The translations under genes were made by a program, and so were the position numbers. Under the pieces are notes generated by a model, which worked only from the letters and a program-made list of their open reading frames with translations, did no database searches and had not been told where the DNA came from. From Corynebacterium maris DSM 45190 (GTDB taxonomy: Bacteria > Actinomycetota > Actinomycetes > Mycobacteriales > Mycobacteriaceae), in the NCBI RefSeq assembly GCF_000442645.1, contig NC_021915.1, forward strand, positions 1,550,001-1,614,000: 64,000 nt of DNA. Reading direction: 5' to 3'. Each line of letters begins with the position of its first letter. Position 1 is the stretch's first letter. Below, piece after piece: positions 41,590 to 52,227 of this stretch.

Positions 41590-43614
41590 TTAGCTGCTCA
41601 GACGACCGAGTGCCTCGAAAAACTGCTGCACTCCCTCCAGCAGACCACCGAAGACACCGCCGACGGTGGCCACGATAGCTAGCAGGGCGTCAATAAAACG
41701 GTTGCCGGTATCCGGCAGCCCCGGATCTTCGGGCTCTTCCGGGGTTGTGTCTGTCGCACCGACGGTGACCGGGACGGCGATCTCTGTGCCGGCGTCGGTG
41801 GTGATAGTCAGAGTGTGCTCGCCGGCGGCGTCGGCCGGAACCTCGATCTCGACGGTCGCGCGCCCCTGCTCGCCGTATCCGGCGTCAGCCTCGGTGGCAG
41901 TGTTGTCCACCTCTGCCGTGGCGGTCTGACCGAAGCCGTCCACGGTGACGGTGGTGGCGTCCGGCTCCCCCTCGGAGGAGTAGCTCAGGGAGGTCAGCTC
42001 CAGGGTGGCGGTCTCGCCCGCGGTCAGGCCCTCGAGGCCGGTCACGCCGACTTCAGCCTGGCCGGCGCGGTAGGACGGGCCGTTGTCGTTGCCGAGGTAA
42101 TCGGTGAAGGCGGTGACGTCCAAGTAGCCGACGTCGGTGAACTCGGTCGGCTCGAAATACCCGTCGCCGCCCTCGAAGAGGAAGCTGGCGGTGGCCACAG
42201 TGTATTCCCCGGCCGGGTCGAGCGGCTCACCGTTGATCATGACGTTGATGATGCGCTCGCCCTGCCCTGCGGTCGGGTCATACATATAGGAGACGTTGTC
42301 GGACACACCCAGTGACAGGCGCGGGCGGCCTTCCTCCGGGCCCTTCCACTGGTTTTCAAGGGCGTCCAGAAGCGCCTGGCCGGTGACGGTGGCGTAACCG
42401 AGGTTGTTTCCGAACGGCTGGACGGTCATGGCCTCCTCGTAGGTGACGTCTCCGGCCAGCAGGTCGGCGCGGACGCCGCCGGCGTTCATGACGCCGAGGT
42501 CGATGACGTCGCTGCCCAAAAACGCATTCATCGCCCGCAGGTTGGACTCGGCCAGCATGTTGTTGGCGGTGGATTCCGTGCCGCGGTTGGAGCCGGTTTC
42601 AGCGCCCGGGTTACTTCCGCGCAGGTAGTCGTTTTCGATGCTCGCGACGACCTCAGAGCCCAAGACAGCCGCCTGTGCTTCGGCGTTCGCGACGGTCTCG
42701 GCGACCACCGGATCCACCGATAATCCTGCGACGCCCCCGGAGGTGTAGTCGTACTGGGTGATCGACTGCTCGGTGATTTCACCGGTGGCGGTGTCGTAGG
42801 TGAACTCCAGCTCGGACAGCGCCTTGCCGTATTCGTGGCTCTGTGCCAAGTCGGTGCCGTTGTTGTAGCGCAGGTGGGAATCGCCGCCGAAGGCCGCGTC
42901 CACGTCGTCGTTGAAGGCGTTGAAGGCCTGGATGTCCTCGTGCTGTAGGACGATGACCACGTCCGCCTCCCCGGCTTCCTTCAGGCGGGTGGCTTCAGTG
43001 TTGGCCGCCGCGACCGGATCGGTGAAGGTCAGCCCTTCGACGCCGGCCGGGGAGACCTTGTTCGGAGTCTGCTGAGTGACGGTGCCGATGAAGCCGACCT
43101 TCACCCCCTGCTCCTCAATGACGTGCGAGGCCGGCAGCGCCGGGGCGCCGTCCGCACCGAGGACGTTGGCGCCCAAGATCGGGTAATCGGAATCCTGCTG
43201 GATCCGGCCCTGCAGGTCGTCGAAGCCGCTGTCGAACTCGTGGTTGCCGACTGCGGAGACGTCGATGCCCATTTCATTGAGGGCTTCGAGGGTGTAGACG
43301 TCGTCCGAGATCGCGGAGACGAACGCGGATCCGCCGACGTTGTCGCCGGAGGTGGTACGGATCTGGGCCTCGTTGTCCTGACCGACGTAGTCCATCAGCG
43401 CGGCCAGACGCGCTGCGCCGAGCGGAGAATCCGCGGAACCATCCTCTGCGATGTCTTCGTCCTCGACCAGGTATCCGTGGAAGTCGGTGATGTTGGTGAC
43501 GGAGAAGTCGACGGTGGTGTCTTCCTGCGCACCGGCGACGGCGGCGCCGGTGAGGACAAGGCTGGTGGTCGTGGTCGCGGCCAGCAGACGACCGAAGCGA
43601 CGGAACTTATGCAC
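41590..43614 (-). CDS. Secreted bifunctional metallophosphatase / 5'-nucleotidase with LPDTG tail
   Basis: Extracellular UshA-like nucleotidase, 674 residues. A Sec signal peptide (1 to about 30, ending VAGAQ) precedes the calcineurin-like phosphatase domain with DFHG (D44, H46) and GNHEFDSG (from 123), and then the 5'-nucleotidase C domain (GVRADLLAGDVTYEEA, GDGYF). An Ig-like region (about 540-620) follows. At 633-637 is LPDTG with a hydrophobic/amphipathic tail of 37 residues that ends without a clear basic cluster. It would salvage nucleotides or phosphate outside the cell. Confidence 0.88.
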   Translation of the reverse strand: MHKFRRFGRLLAATTTTSLVLTGAAVAGAQEDTTVDFSVTNITDFHGYLVEDEDIAEDGSADSPLGAARLAALMDYVGQDNEAQIRTTSGDNVGGSAFVSAISDDVYTLEALNEMGIDVSAVGNHEFDSGFDDLQGRIQQDSDYPILGANVLGADGAPALPASHVIEEQGVKVGFIGTVTQQTPNKVSPAGVEGLTFTDPVAAANTEATRLKEAGEADVVIVLQHEDIQAFNAFNDDVDAAFGGDSHLRYNNGTDLAQSHEYGKALSELEFTYDTATGEITEQSITQYDYTSGGVAGLSVDPVVAETVANAEAQAAVLGSEVVASIENDYLRGSNPGAETGSNRGTESTANNMLAESNLRAMNAFLGSDVIDLGVMNAGGVRADLLAGDVTYEEAMTVQPFGNNLGYATVTGQALLDALENQWKGPEEGRPRLSLGVSDNVSYMYDPTAGQGERIINVMINGEPLDPAGEYTVATASFLFEGGDGYFEPTEFTDVGYLDVTAFTDYLGNDNGPSYRAGQAEVGVTGLEGLTAGETATLELTSLSYSSEGEPDATTVTVDGFGQTATAEVDNTATEADAGYGEQGRATVEIEVPADAAGEHTLTITTDAGTEIAVPVTVGATDTTPEEPEDPGLPDTGNRFIDALLAIVATVGGVFGGLLEGVQQFFEALGRLSS

Positions 43615-43859
43615 GGGGAGGTACTCCTGAAACGTGGAAAAACTAATAAGGAACAGTCAACTTTTAGCTGACTTTTCCCTGCTAGGCATGGGGAGGACTC
43701 CCCTTCTCCTGTGCCTTTACCGTGGCTACGCCAAGAATTCATCTGCCGGCCAATAAAGGTATAACCAGATTCCACCTCCGTCACCTCATGGTCAGGCGGC
43801 TGTCTAGAAGTGGCGGGCGGACGTCGTCAAGCGCTCCCCGCCCCCGCAGGCGCGGCCCG

Positions 43860-46142
43860 TCAAGCGTTGACGCGGTAGATGTCGAAGACGCTTTCGGTGT
43901 TGCGCAACGTGGTCATCAACGTGCCCAGCTGCTTGGTGTCCGAGACCGTGATCGTGAACTTGATCATCGCGATCCGGTCATCGGAGACATGGGAATCCAA
44001 CGCCACGATGGACAGGTGCTGTTCGCTGAGCACGCGCGTCAGCTCCGCCAGCAGCCCCTGCCGCTCCAGCGCCTCCACCTGCAGCGTCGCCGCGAAAGCG
44101 CCCGCAGCACTGTCCATCCCGCCCCACTCGACGCGGATCAGGCGTTCCGGCTCCTGCCGCAATTTCTCCGCGTTCGTGCAGTCGGTGCGGTGCACGGACA
44201 CGCCACCGCCCCGGGTGACGAAACCGAAGATCTCGTCGCCGGGGACCGGCAGGCAACATTTGGCCATCTTCGCCATGACGTCGGGGCTTCCCTCGACGAG
44301 AATCCCCTCGCCGGCGTCCGCCACCTTCGCCCGCGTGTTGATGATCTCCGACATCGGGGTGCGCGCGGCGAGTGCGTCGACGGCGTCGTCTTCGTCGCCG
44401 AAGATCGCCATCAGCCGGTGCATGACGTTCTGGGCGGAGACATGCCCCGCGCCGATCGCCGTGTACAGCGCGTCGATGTCCGGGTAGTGCAGTTGCTTGG
44501 CCACCTGCTTCATCGAATCCGCCGTGAACAGGCGGTGCATCGGCAGCCCGCCGCGCTGCACCTCCGCCGCCAGGGCGTCGCGGCCGGCCTCCAGGTGCTC
44601 CTCGCGGCGTTCTTTGGCGAACCACTGCCGGATCTTCGCTTTCGCCCGCGGCGAGACGACGAAATCCTGCCAGTCCCGCGACGGCCCGGCGTTGGCGTCC
44701 TTGGAGGTGAAGATCTCCACCCGGTCGCCCGACTTGAGCGGGGACTCCAACGCGACCAACTTGCCGTTGACCTTGGCCCCGATGCACCGGTGCCCGACTT
44801 CCGTGTGCACCGAGTACGCGAAGTCCACCGGGGTGGAGTCCGCGGGCAGGTTCACCACGTCACCTTTCGGGGTGAACGCGAAGATCTGCTGACTCGACAG
44901 GTCGTAACGCAGCGAATCGAGGAACTCGTTCGGGTCTGCGGCTTCCTTCTGCCAGTCCAGGAGCTGACGCATCCAGGACATCTGCTCGACTTCATTCTGG
45001 TCGCCCTTGTGGGAGCCCTTCGTCTCCTTGTAGCGCCAGTGCGCCGCGACGCCGAACTCCGCGTTGTAGTGCATCTCGTGGGTGCGCACCTGCACCTCCA
45101 GGGGACGTCCGCTGCCGGCCATCACCGTGGTGTGCAACGACTGGTATACGCCGAAACGTGGGTTCGAGATGTAGTCCTTGAACCGGCCGGGCAGCGGCGA
45201 GTAGATGGAGTGGACCACGCCGATCGCGGCGTAGCAGTCCTTCACGGAGTCGACCAGCACGCGGGTGCCGACGAGGTCGAAGATCTCGTCGAAGTCGCGG
45301 CCCCGGACGATCATCTTCTGATAGATCGACCAATAGTGCTTGGGGCGCCCCTGGACCTCCGCGCTGACGCCGTTCTCCCGCAACGCCGCGGTGGTCTGGT
45401 CGATGATCTCGTGCAGCGCCCGATCCCGCGACGGCGCCCGGTCAGCGACGAGCCGGACGATCTCGTCGTATTTCTTCGGGTACAAAATGGCGAACGACAG
45501 GTCCTCGAGTTCCCACTTGATCGACGCCATGCCCAGCCGGTGCGCCAAGGGGGCGATGACCTCGAGGGTCTGCCGGGCTTTCTTCGCCTGCTTCTCGGGC
45601 GGCAAAAACCGCATGGTGCGCATGTTGTGGAGCCGGTCGGCGACCTTGATCACCAGCACCCGCGGATCGTTGGCCATGGCCACGATCATCTTGCGGATGG
45701 TCTCCGCCTCCGCCGCGGCGCCGAGGGCGACCTTGTCCAGCTTGGTCACCCCGTCCACCAACCGGGCGACCTCCGGGCCGAACTCCTCGGTCAGCTGCTC
45801 CAGGCTGTAGTCGGTGTCCTCCACCGTGTCGTGCAACAGCGCCGCCACCAGCGTGGTGGTGTCCATGCCGATCTCCGCACAGATCGCCGCCACCGCCAAC
45901 GGGTGGGTGATGTAGGGGTCGCCGGACTTGCGGTAGACGCCCTGGTGCAGCTCCTCGGCGCGCTCGTAGGCGCGGGTGAGGGTGACGGCGTCGGCCTTGG
46001 GGTGGAACTGGCGGTGAATCGACAGCACCGGATCCAGCACAGGGTTCGTCCGGACTCTGCTCCCGGTCAACGACCGCGCGAGTCGCGCCGACATGCTGCG
46101 CACTCCCGGGGAGGAGCGCCTCTGAATCTTGTCCTGTGCCAT
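43860..46142 (-). CDS. rel: Bifunctional (p)ppGpp synthetase/hydrolase Rel
   Basis: Makes and degrades (p)ppGpp in the stringent response. The 760-residue protein has the HD hydrolase domain ([35 protein letters not shown]), the synthetase domain with [19 protein letters not shown] and [10 protein letters not shown], a TGS domain and a C-terminal ACT domain. The RFKD motif is of the RXKD type that marks bifunctional Rel rather than RelA. It starts 38 bases after the apt stop on the same strand. Confidence 0.97.
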   Translation of the reverse strand: MAQDKIQRRSSPGVRSMSARLARSLTGSRVRTNPVLDPVLSIHRQFHPKADAVTLTRAYERAEELHQGVYRKSGDPYITHPLAVAAICAEIGMDTTTLVAALLHDTVEDTDYSLEQLTEEFGPEVARLVDGVTKLDKVALGAAAEAETIRKMIVAMANDPRVLVIKVADRLHNMRTMRFLPPEKQAKKARQTLEVIAPLAHRLGMASIKWELEDLSFAILYPKKYDEIVRLVADRAPSRDRALHEIIDQTTAALRENGVSAEVQGRPKHYWSIYQKMIVRGRDFDEIFDLVGTRVLVDSVKDCYAAIGVVHSIYSPLPGRFKDYISNPRFGVYQSLHTTVMAGSGRPLEVQVRTHEMHYNAEFGVAAHWRYKETKGSHKGDQNEVEQMSWMRQLLDWQKEAADPNEFLDSLRYDLSSQQIFAFTPKGDVVNLPADSTPVDFAYSVHTEVGHRCIGAKVNGKLVALESPLKSGDRVEIFTSKDANAGPSRDWQDFVVSPRAKAKIRQWFAKERREEHLEAGRDALAAEVQRGGLPMHRLFTADSMKQVAKQLHYPDIDALYTAIGAGHVSAQNVMHRLMAIFGDEDDAVDALAARTPMSEIINTRAKVADAGEGILVEGSPDVMAKMAKCCLPVPGDEIFGFVTRGGGVSVHRTDCTNAEKLRQEPERLIRVEWGGMDSAAGAFAATLQVEALERQGLLAELTRVLSEQHLSIVALDSHVSDDRIAMIKFTITVSDTKQLGTLMTTLRNTESVFDIYRVNA

Positions 46143-46180
46143 GTGGTTCAGCCTAGTGGGTTCCTGGTGCCGAAGGTGAG

Positions 46181-46747
46181 CTAGGAGTCTTGGTGGCTGA
46201 CGACCACCAGCGGTGCGCCGGCGAGTTTTTCGCGCCCGCCCAGGCCCTCGACTTCGAGCACCACGACGTTGCCGATGACGTTCGCGCCGATCTTCTCCAG
46301 CAGGTTGCGTGCGGCGACCAGAGTGCCGCCGGTGGCCAGCACGTCGTCGACGAGCACCACGTTCTTTCCCGCGACGTCTGTCTCCGCCGGGACCTCCAAG
46401 GCGGCGGTGCCGTACTCCAGTTCATACTCCTCGGTATGGACCGGCGGGGGCAGCTTGCCGCGCTTACGAATCGCGAGGATGCCCAAGCCCATGTTGAACG
46501 CCACCGCCGATCCCAGCAGGAAGCCGCGGGCGTCGAGGCCGCCGATGAGGTCGGCGCCCAACTTGCGGCAGGTTTCTGAAAGGTCCTCGACGACGGCGTT
46601 GAAGGCGTGGGCGTCGGCGAGCACCGGCGTCAAGTCCTCGAAGAGGACGCCCTCCTCGGGGAAATCCTGCACGTAGCGGATCTTGTCCTCAATCGCCTCG
46701 GCTGCGCTACTGTACCTGTTCTGTTTCAGTGGCTGCGACGTCGTCAT
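46181..46747 (-). CDS. apt: Adenine phosphoribosyltransferase
   Basis: Purine salvage: converts adenine and PRPP to AMP. The 188-residue product has the PRPP motif [17 protein letters not shown] and the early [16 protein letters not shown] signature. ATG 46747 gives the family N-terminus ([10 protein letters not shown]). The start lies 41 bases inside the 3' end of the upstream lipoprotein gene, in another frame, so the two are tightly coupled. The apt-rel order is conserved in actinobacteria. Confidence 0.95.
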   Translation of the reverse strand: MTTSQPLKQNRYSSAAEAIEDKIRYVQDFPEEGVLFEDLTPVLADAHAFNAVVEDLSETCRKLGADLIGGLDARGFLLGSAVAFNMGLGILAIRKRGKLPPPVHTEEYELEYGTAALEVPAETDVAGKNVVLVDDVLATGGTLVAARNLLEKIGANVIGNVVVLEVEGLGGREKLAGAPLVVVSHQDS

Positions 46748-48404
46748 CGTTACTGGTGTCCTCACTTGATACTTGCCAACGGTCCATGTTCCAGCCGATG
46801 CCGGCCAGCCCAGTGTGCACCACCACGTTACCCACCGACTCGTGGATGACGAAGATGCGGGGCTGTGCAGACAACGGCAGCACGGGCAGCTCCTCCCAGA
46901 GGGCTTCCTCACTTTCGCGCAGCCGTTCCACGTCGCTCATGGAGACGCTGACCGCGCCGTACTCGCTCATCGGGTCGACGGCGCCGAGGTAGGCGTCAAT
47001 GGCGCCTTCCTGGGCGATGGTCTCTCCCCACTGCCCCACGGTCGCACTGCCGAGTTGTTCGATCGTCGACCCCTCCTCGGAGGCGTCCACGACCGTGATC
47101 CCGGCCGGGGCGCAGGACTCGGCGATCGCCTCGACCATGGCGGCCTTGCGCTCGTCCGGGCCCCGGTAACCGATGCGGATCGTCGTTCCCCACAGCCCGC
47201 TGGCGGTGGCGACGTCCACGCCCGCGTATTGGCCGGCGACGTCGCTTAAGTGGTCGGCGACCGGTTCCTGGTGCTCGACCACGTGCACGGTCACCGGCGG
47301 CACCTCGACGCCGGACACACGCGAAGACGCGGCCGCGACGGCGCCCTGATCCACGCACGCGGCAAACGCCTGCCGCGCCCACTGCTGCCCCAGCACACCG
47401 GTCTCCGACATGGTCAACGATTCGGTCAGCGTGCCCACGACGGTCTCCATGGCGTAGGGGTTCGTCGGGTCGTCCCGGTCGACCCAGCCCACGTCAGCGG
47501 TGGGCGCGTCGGCGATTTTCAAGGCCCCGGCGTCGGCGAGCGCGGCGGAATCGGCGTCCGCCGGCCAGACCACCAGCGTCTCCAGTTCCGCGTCGTCGCC
47601 CATGTAGTGCTCGTTGCGCTCCAAGACGACCTCCCCGTCCGGTCCGACGTCCCCGACGGTGAAAGGGCCGAAGGAGACCTGGAGGTCGGGGTTGAAGTTC
47701 TCCAGGGAAAAGCCTTCCCGCCAGACGCGTGCCACCTCGGCCAGCGCATCGGCGTCCTGGCGGTGCAGCGCAGGGACGAGGTCTTCCATGCTGACGCCGG
47801 CTTCGCGGGCGATCGCATGGGCGGGCAGTACGGTGCCCGGGCCGAAGACCTGTCGCCACCGGCCGCCGTCCCCCTGGTCGTAGACGGTGGTGAATTGACG
47901 GTCCCCCAAGTCGCAGTCCATGCGGTCGATCTGGTTCATCAGCGGCATATGGGAGTCAAACAAAGCGTCCATCTGCCCGGCGGTCTGGGCCAACAGGAAG
48001 TCGACGCAGGTGACTGGAGTGCCGTCGGAGAAGGTCGCGTCCTCGTTGAGGGTGTAGACGACCTGCCGTTGCGGGCCGGGCAAGGACTGGGCGGACAGCA
48101 GATCCGTGTTCGGGATCATCTGCCCGGAAGGGCCCGGAACGTACACGGCCGGATAGAGCCGGCCAGCGATGAGGTGCGCGTTGACCGAGGCGCCGATGGC
48201 GCTGCCGGCGTTGGTGGTCAGCAACGGTTTATTGACCTGATATCCGAAGTGGTCGGTGCTGACGAAGTCTGCCTCGGCGTCGCCGCCGGTTTCGCCGGGC
48301 TCTTCGGCCGGGCTGCAGGCGGCCAACGCCACACCGACGGCCGCGAGCAGCCCCACTGTGGCGCGGGCAGCTTTGCCCTGCCTATTACGTCGGAATGGGT
48401 TCAC
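46707..48404 (-). CDS. ABC transporter family 5 (peptide-type) solute-binding lipoprotein
   Basis: Extracytoplasmic binding lipoprotein of 565 residues. The signal peptide ends in a lipobox (VALAAC, Cys29). The family 5 SBP fold follows ([69 protein letters not shown]). No permease or ATPase gene is beside it, so it is an orphan here, as in the C. glutamicum locus usually called dciAE. It overlaps apt by 41 bases and is downstream of secF by 57 bases. Confidence 0.88.
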   Translation of the reverse strand: MNPFRRNRQGKAARATVGLLAAVGVALAACSPAEEPGETGGDAEADFVSTDHFGYQVNKPLLTTNAGSAIGASVNAHLIAGRLYPAVYVPGPSGQMIPNTDLLSAQSLPGPQRQVVYTLNEDATFSDGTPVTCVDFLLAQTAGQMDALFDSHMPLMNQIDRMDCDLGDRQFTTVYDQGDGGRWRQVFGPGTVLPAHAIAREAGVSMEDLVPALHRQDADALAEVARVWREGFSLENFNPDLQVSFGPFTVGDVGPDGEVVLERNEHYMGDDAELETLVVWPADADSAALADAGALKIADAPTADVGWVDRDDPTNPYAMETVVGTLTESLTMSETGVLGQQWARQAFAACVDQGAVAAASSRVSGVEVPPVTVHVVEHQEPVADHLSDVAGQYAGVDVATASGLWGTTIRIGYRGPDERKAAMVEAIAESCAPAGITVVDASEEGSTIEQLGSATVGQWGETIAQEGAIDAYLGAVDPMSEYGAVSVSMSDVERLRESEEALWEELPVLPLSAQPRIFVIHESVGNVVVHTGLAGIGWNMDRWQVSSEDTSNDDDVAATETEQVQ

Positions 48405-48461
48405 CGCGCGTCCTCCCTCACCTGTGACTACGCCGTGGGCGATCGCCCAGGTCGACCCAGT

Positions 48462-49664
48462 TTAACGACGGTTGGGCCGCCAGGTCGAACTGGATCCCGG
48501 CTGCCCGAGATTCGGGTTCGTCGGCGTCGAGACGGTGCGCTTCGCGGATTCCCCGGAGTCCGCGACCTCGGAGAGGTGCCCGGAGGCGCCGTCCGCGTCG
48601 GCGGAAGCCCCCAGAGAGGCCTCCGCATACTCCTGCTCGGACGTCTCGTCGCGCCCCTCCCGGTAGGCTGCGACGGCCGCGTTGTGCTCCTTGACGTCCT
48701 TTCGGCGGTTGACGATGCTGACCAACAGCGGAGTCGACAGGAACAGGGAGGCGAAGATGCCTTCAACCACGCCGATGAGCTGAATCAGGGCCAGGTCGCG
48801 CAACGTGCCCACGCCCATCAGCCACACGGCCACGACCAGCAACGCGATGATCGGCAGCGCGGAAATCACCGAGGTGGACAGCGAACGCATGACGGTCTGG
48901 TTGACCGCCAGGTTGGCCTGTTCCCCGTAGGTGCTGCGCCGCGAATCGAGGACGCCGGTCGTGTTTTCCTTGACCTTGTCGAAGACGATGACCGTGTCAT
49001 AGATGGAAAACGCCAGCACCGTGAGCAGACCGATGACGACCGCCGGGGTCACCTCGAGTCCGAACAGGGAGTAGATGCCCGCGATCAGGATCGCGTCGAA
49101 GGCCAGGCCCAGCATCGCCGCCAGCGCCATCTCCCGCTGCAGGCGCATGCCGACGTACAGGGCCGCCAGCGCCAGGAACACGACCAGCGCCAGCAGCATG
49201 CGTTCGGTGATCGTGGAGCCCCACGATTCGGAGACGGTGCTGTCGCCGATCGCGTCCGGGGAAGGTTCGCCCTCTGCGTCGAGGGGCTCATGCTCCTCGT
49301 AGATGGCCAGGCGGGCGGAGTCGATCTGCTCCTGCGTCAAGTGTTCGGCCTGGATTTCCAGGGTTTCCGAGTCGCCGGACCCGACGATCTGCGTCAATTC
49401 CGGCTCCACCCCGGTGGCGTCGACGAAGGTCTCCTCGACTTCTTCCGCGACCAGGTCGCCCGCCTGCATCGACAGTTTCGTGCCGCCCTCGAAATCAATG
49501 CCGAGCTCGAACCCGCGGAACGCGATCGAACCGAGGCTGACGAGCAGGAGGACGACGGCGATGCCGTACCAGAGTTTGGAGCGGCCGATGAAGTCGAAGC
49601 CGCCGTCCCGGGAGTACAGGCGCTCGGACCAGGAGGCCCGTTTCGTGGTGGTGGAAGTGGACAT
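48462..49664 (-). CDS. secF: Protein translocase subunit SecF
   Basis: Membrane subunit of SecDF-YajC, which uses the proton gradient to finish export. The 400-residue protein has TM1 (about 31-51), the periplasmic domain, then TM2-6 (about 155-320) with the conserved LTVLAFSIYDTVIVFDKV and STPLLVSIVNR. A roughly 70-residue acidic/Ser-rich C-terminal tail is an actinobacterial extension. It starts three bases after secD. Confidence 0.96.
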   Translation of the reverse strand: MSTSTTTKRASWSERLYSRDGGFDFIGRSKLWYGIAVVLLLVSLGSIAFRGFELGIDFEGGTKLSMQAGDLVAEEVEETFVDATGVEPELTQIVGSGDSETLEIQAEHLTQEQIDSARLAIYEEHEPLDAEGEPSPDAIGDSTVSESWGSTITERMLLALVVFLALAALYVGMRLQREMALAAMLGLAFDAILIAGIYSLFGLEVTPAVVIGLLTVLAFSIYDTVIVFDKVKENTTGVLDSRRSTYGEQANLAVNQTVMRSLSTSVISALPIIALLVVAVWLMGVGTLRDLALIQLIGVVEGIFASLFLSTPLLVSIVNRRKDVKEHNAAVAAYREGRDETSEQEYAEASLGASADADGASGHLSEVADSGESAKRTVSTPTNPNLGQPGSSSTWRPNRR

Positions 49665-49667
49665 GGC

Positions 49668-51539
49668 TTACTTCTCCTCGGCTTCGCTGGAATCAGTGGA
49701 TGCGGCGGTGGCGACGAGCGTGCCGTCCCGGTCGGCGCCTTGCTCCGGCAGGCCCGCGGCCTCGCGCTCTGCCCGGCTGCGCTCGGCGGCCTCGAAGGCC
49801 TTGCCCATGCCGTTGACGCCGGGCTGGGAGAAGTACCGGGTGCGCGACGCCAGGATCATCAACGGAGCGGTGATCAGGAAGGTGACCAGCAGGTCGAAGA
49901 CCGTGGTCAGGCCCAGGGTGAAGGCGAATCCCCTGACCTCGCCCACGGCGAGGAAGTAGATGACCACCGCACCGATGAGGGTGACCATGTTGCCCGTGAC
50001 GATGGTGCGCTTCGCGCGGTCCCAACCGCGGGTGGTGGCGGAGCGGAAGGTCCGTCCGTTTCTGACCTCGTCCTTGATGCGCTCGTAGAGCACCACGAAG
50101 GAGTCGGCGGTCGCGCCGATGCCGATGATGATGCCGGCCACGCCCGACAGGTCGAGCGAGTAGCCGATCCACCGGCCCAGCAGCACCAGCGATCCGTACA
50201 CCAGGACGCCGGAAGCGACCAGCGTGATCAGCGAGACGAAGCCGAACATCCGGAAGTAGAAGAACACGTAGAGCGCGATCAGCGCGAGGCCGACCAGGCC
50301 GGCGATCACGGCCACCTGCAGCGCCGCCTGACCCAGCGTCGCCGGCACGGTTTCCGCGGTGCCGCCCGGCTCGCCGCTCTCGCCGGCGAAGGACAGCGGC
50401 AGAGCGCCGTAGCGCAGGTTGTTGGCCAGCTCGGTGGCCTCTTCCTGAGTGAACTCGCCGGTGATGGAGGTGGCCATGCCCACCGGGGTGGGCGACTGGA
50501 TGACCGGGGCGGAGATGATCTGCGAGTCCAGCGTGATGGCGATCTGCTGGTTCAGGTAGTCGGTGGTCAGCTCTGCCCAGGTGCGCGAGCCGTTGATCTC
50601 ACCGGAGTCATCGAAGGAGAAGCTGATCTCCATCTGGCCGGTCTGGGAGTTGAAGCCGCCGTTGATGGGGCTGTCCGTGTCGATCTCGTTGCCGGTCAGG
50701 CGCTGACCTTCCGGGTCGGTGACGCCGGTGAGCAGCGGCGCGGGCTCCAGCAGGTAGACCTGCCCGGTGCCCGGGTCGCAGGTGACCAGCGGCAGCGCCG
50801 GGTCATCGGTGCCGGCCAGCTGGTCCGGGCTGCCGTCGCACACGAGCAGCGCACTGGCCGCGGCCTGCACCGTCGGGTCGGTCGACTGGCGGTCTGCGCG
50901 CAGTATCTCGATGGTCTCGTCGCGGCGTTCGCCCGCCTCGAGGGAGTTGGCCGGCTCCGGCAGCGGCTCCGCGTCGATGCTCGGGGCCTCCAGTTCCTCG
51001 GCGTCCGGGTTTTCCTGCGCCTGAGTCTGGTTGATGGCGTCGAAGATTTGCTCGACGCTCGTCTGCGCCTGCTCCTGGGTGATCACGCCTTGTTCCACCC
51101 AGCGGTTGGCCATGTCCTCGAGGACTCCGGGCAGCTCCACGGTGTTCGGGACCGCCGGGGAGGCGACCGGGCGGAACAGCAGCTGGGAAGTCTGGCCGAC
51201 GGCGCGGGCCTCGGAGGTGTCTTCGCCCGGGACGGTGATCACCAGGGTGTTGCCGTCGACGACGACGTCGGCGCCCGAGACGCCGAGGCCGTTGACGCGG
51301 TTTTCCAGAATCACCCGTGCCTGGCTGAGCTGGTCCTGGGTCGGTTCCTCACCCTGCGGGACGAGGGTCACCCGGGTGCCGCCCTGCAAATCGATGCCCA
51401 GCTTCGGGGTGTTGGCCCCCGGCGTGAAAAAGAGCAAGGCGTAGGTCAGGGCGAGCAAGAGCACGAAAAGCGCGAGCGCTCGTTTCGGCCAGGCCCGCTG
51501 TGTGCTGCCGTTTCCGGCGCGTCGGGTATCAGCTGACAA
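49668..51539 (-). CDS. secD: Protein translocase subunit SecD
   Basis: Partner of SecF. The 623-residue protein has TM1 at about 20-38, the D1-D5 motifs (LGIDLQGGTRVTL, GMATSITGEFTQEEATELAN, LRYGALPLSF) in a long extracytoplasmic domain, and five further membrane segments from about 410 to 590 with AGIIIGIGATADSFVVLYERI. The 223-base upstream gap to yajC has no gene; on the minus strand it holds weak promoter-like sequences only. Confidence 0.96.
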   Translation of the reverse strand: MSADTRRAGNGSTQRAWPKRALALFVLLLALTYALLFFTPGANTPKLGIDLQGGTRVTLVPQGEEPTQDQLSQARVILENRVNGLGVSGADVVVDGNTLVITVPGEDTSEARAVGQTSQLLFRPVASPAVPNTVELPGVLEDMANRWVEQGVITQEQAQTSVEQIFDAINQTQAQENPDAEELEAPSIDAEPLPEPANSLEAGERRDETIEILRADRQSTDPTVQAAASALLVCDGSPDQLAGTDDPALPLVTCDPGTGQVYLLEPAPLLTGVTDPEGQRLTGNEIDTDSPINGGFNSQTGQMEISFSFDDSGEINGSRTWAELTTDYLNQQIAITLDSQIISAPVIQSPTPVGMATSITGEFTQEEATELANNLRYGALPLSFAGESGEPGGTAETVPATLGQAALQVAVIAGLVGLALIALYVFFYFRMFGFVSLITLVASGVLVYGSLVLLGRWIGYSLDLSGVAGIIIGIGATADSFVVLYERIKDEVRNGRTFRSATTRGWDRAKRTIVTGNMVTLIGAVVIYFLAVGEVRGFAFTLGLTTVFDLLVTFLITAPLMILASRTRYFSQPGVNGMGKAFEAAERSRAEREAAGLPEQGADRDGTLVATAASTDSSEAEEK

Positions 51540-51762
51540 TGCAGTCTCTCCTCATCGACTGGTTCGGCGCGAAACAGGGCCGCAGGGGCCGTGTATTCTT
51601 ACTCGCCTGGAAAACAACGCCCGCCCGCACAAACGACGGGCCGGGCTGCGACCGCCCACCTACCAAGGGTGAATTGACACAATGGACGATGTTACGACAT
51701 CGCTGCCACAGGTGCGGACGCAGCCCGGCTCTCGGTACGGACCGGCGGTGCAGGGTGTGAGG

Positions 51763-52146
51763 TTAGCGGAGGTTCTCCGGGTGCGGGTTATCGCCGTCAT
51801 CGGGGCGGTTGTCCTCGGTGAACTGGGAGTCGGTCCACTGCCCGTCGGCCTCGCCGACGGCGGGGTCCTGCGGGTCGGCGATCGGGGCCGGGGGTTCGGC
51901 GTGGCGCAGGATGGCCTGCTTCTCCACGGTGACGACGGTGCCGGGGGCGACCTCCAGGTCGATCTCCGTCTCCCGAACCTGGTGGACGGTGCCGTGCAGG
52001 CCGGCGCCGGTGACGACCCGGTTGCCCGGCTGCAGCCCGGCCTGCATGGCCGCCATGTCCTTCTGTCGTTGATTCTGCTTGCGCATCATGAAGAAGGACG
52101 GGAGCAGAAACACTGCCAGAAGGACGAGAAGAATAAGGAATTCCAT
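51763..52146 (-). CDS. yajC: Preprotein translocase accessory subunit YajC
   Basis: Small single-pass subunit of the SecDF-YajC complex. The 127-residue product starts with one membrane segment (MEFLILLVLLAVFLLPSFF), followed by the RKQNQRQKDMAAMQAGLQPG signature and the NRVVTGAGLHGTV beta region, then a disordered acidic tail. ATG 52146 is chosen because family sequence begins there. It follows ruvB by 81 bases with a hairpin between. Confidence 0.93.
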   Translation of the reverse strand: MEFLILLVLLAVFLLPSFFMMRKQNQRQKDMAAMQAGLQPGNRVVTGAGLHGTVHQVRETEIDLEVAPGTVVTVEKQAILRHAEPPAPIADPQDPAVGEADGQWTDSQFTEDNRPDDGDNPHPENLR

Positions 52147-52167
52147 GGGCCCCAAGTGTGCCAGAGA

Positions 52168-52194
52168 CACCCCGGTTCATGTCGAACCGGGGTG
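52168..52194 (-). terminator. Hairpin between ruvB and yajC
   Basis: Perfect 11-base arms (52168-52178 and 52184-52194, loop of 5), 34 bases after the ruvB stop. It lacks a T tract; it probably ends the ruvCAB unit or limits readthrough into yajC. Confidence 0.55.
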
Positions 52195-52227
52195 AGTGGC
52201 ATGTCGCGCGCCCGCAGGCGGCGAGCG

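Noticed and set aside
47250..51536. Very long open frame (over 1400 codons) on the plus strand, opposite secD, secF and the lipoprotein gene
   Set aside because: It is the antisense shadow of well-identified genes in high-GC DNA; its composition is Arg/Gly/Asp/Val biased and has no recognisable domain. Similar long antisense frames opposite carB (2976-5018, 5025-7562), alaS (22887-25748), aspS and the kinase-fold gene (26977-30084) and rel (43722-46184) were rejected for the same reason.
51500..51760. Possible small gene in the secD-yajC gap (plus strand)
   Set aside because: No Shine-Dalgarno, begins inside secD on the other strand and shows no protein-like composition. The gap is better read as non-coding.
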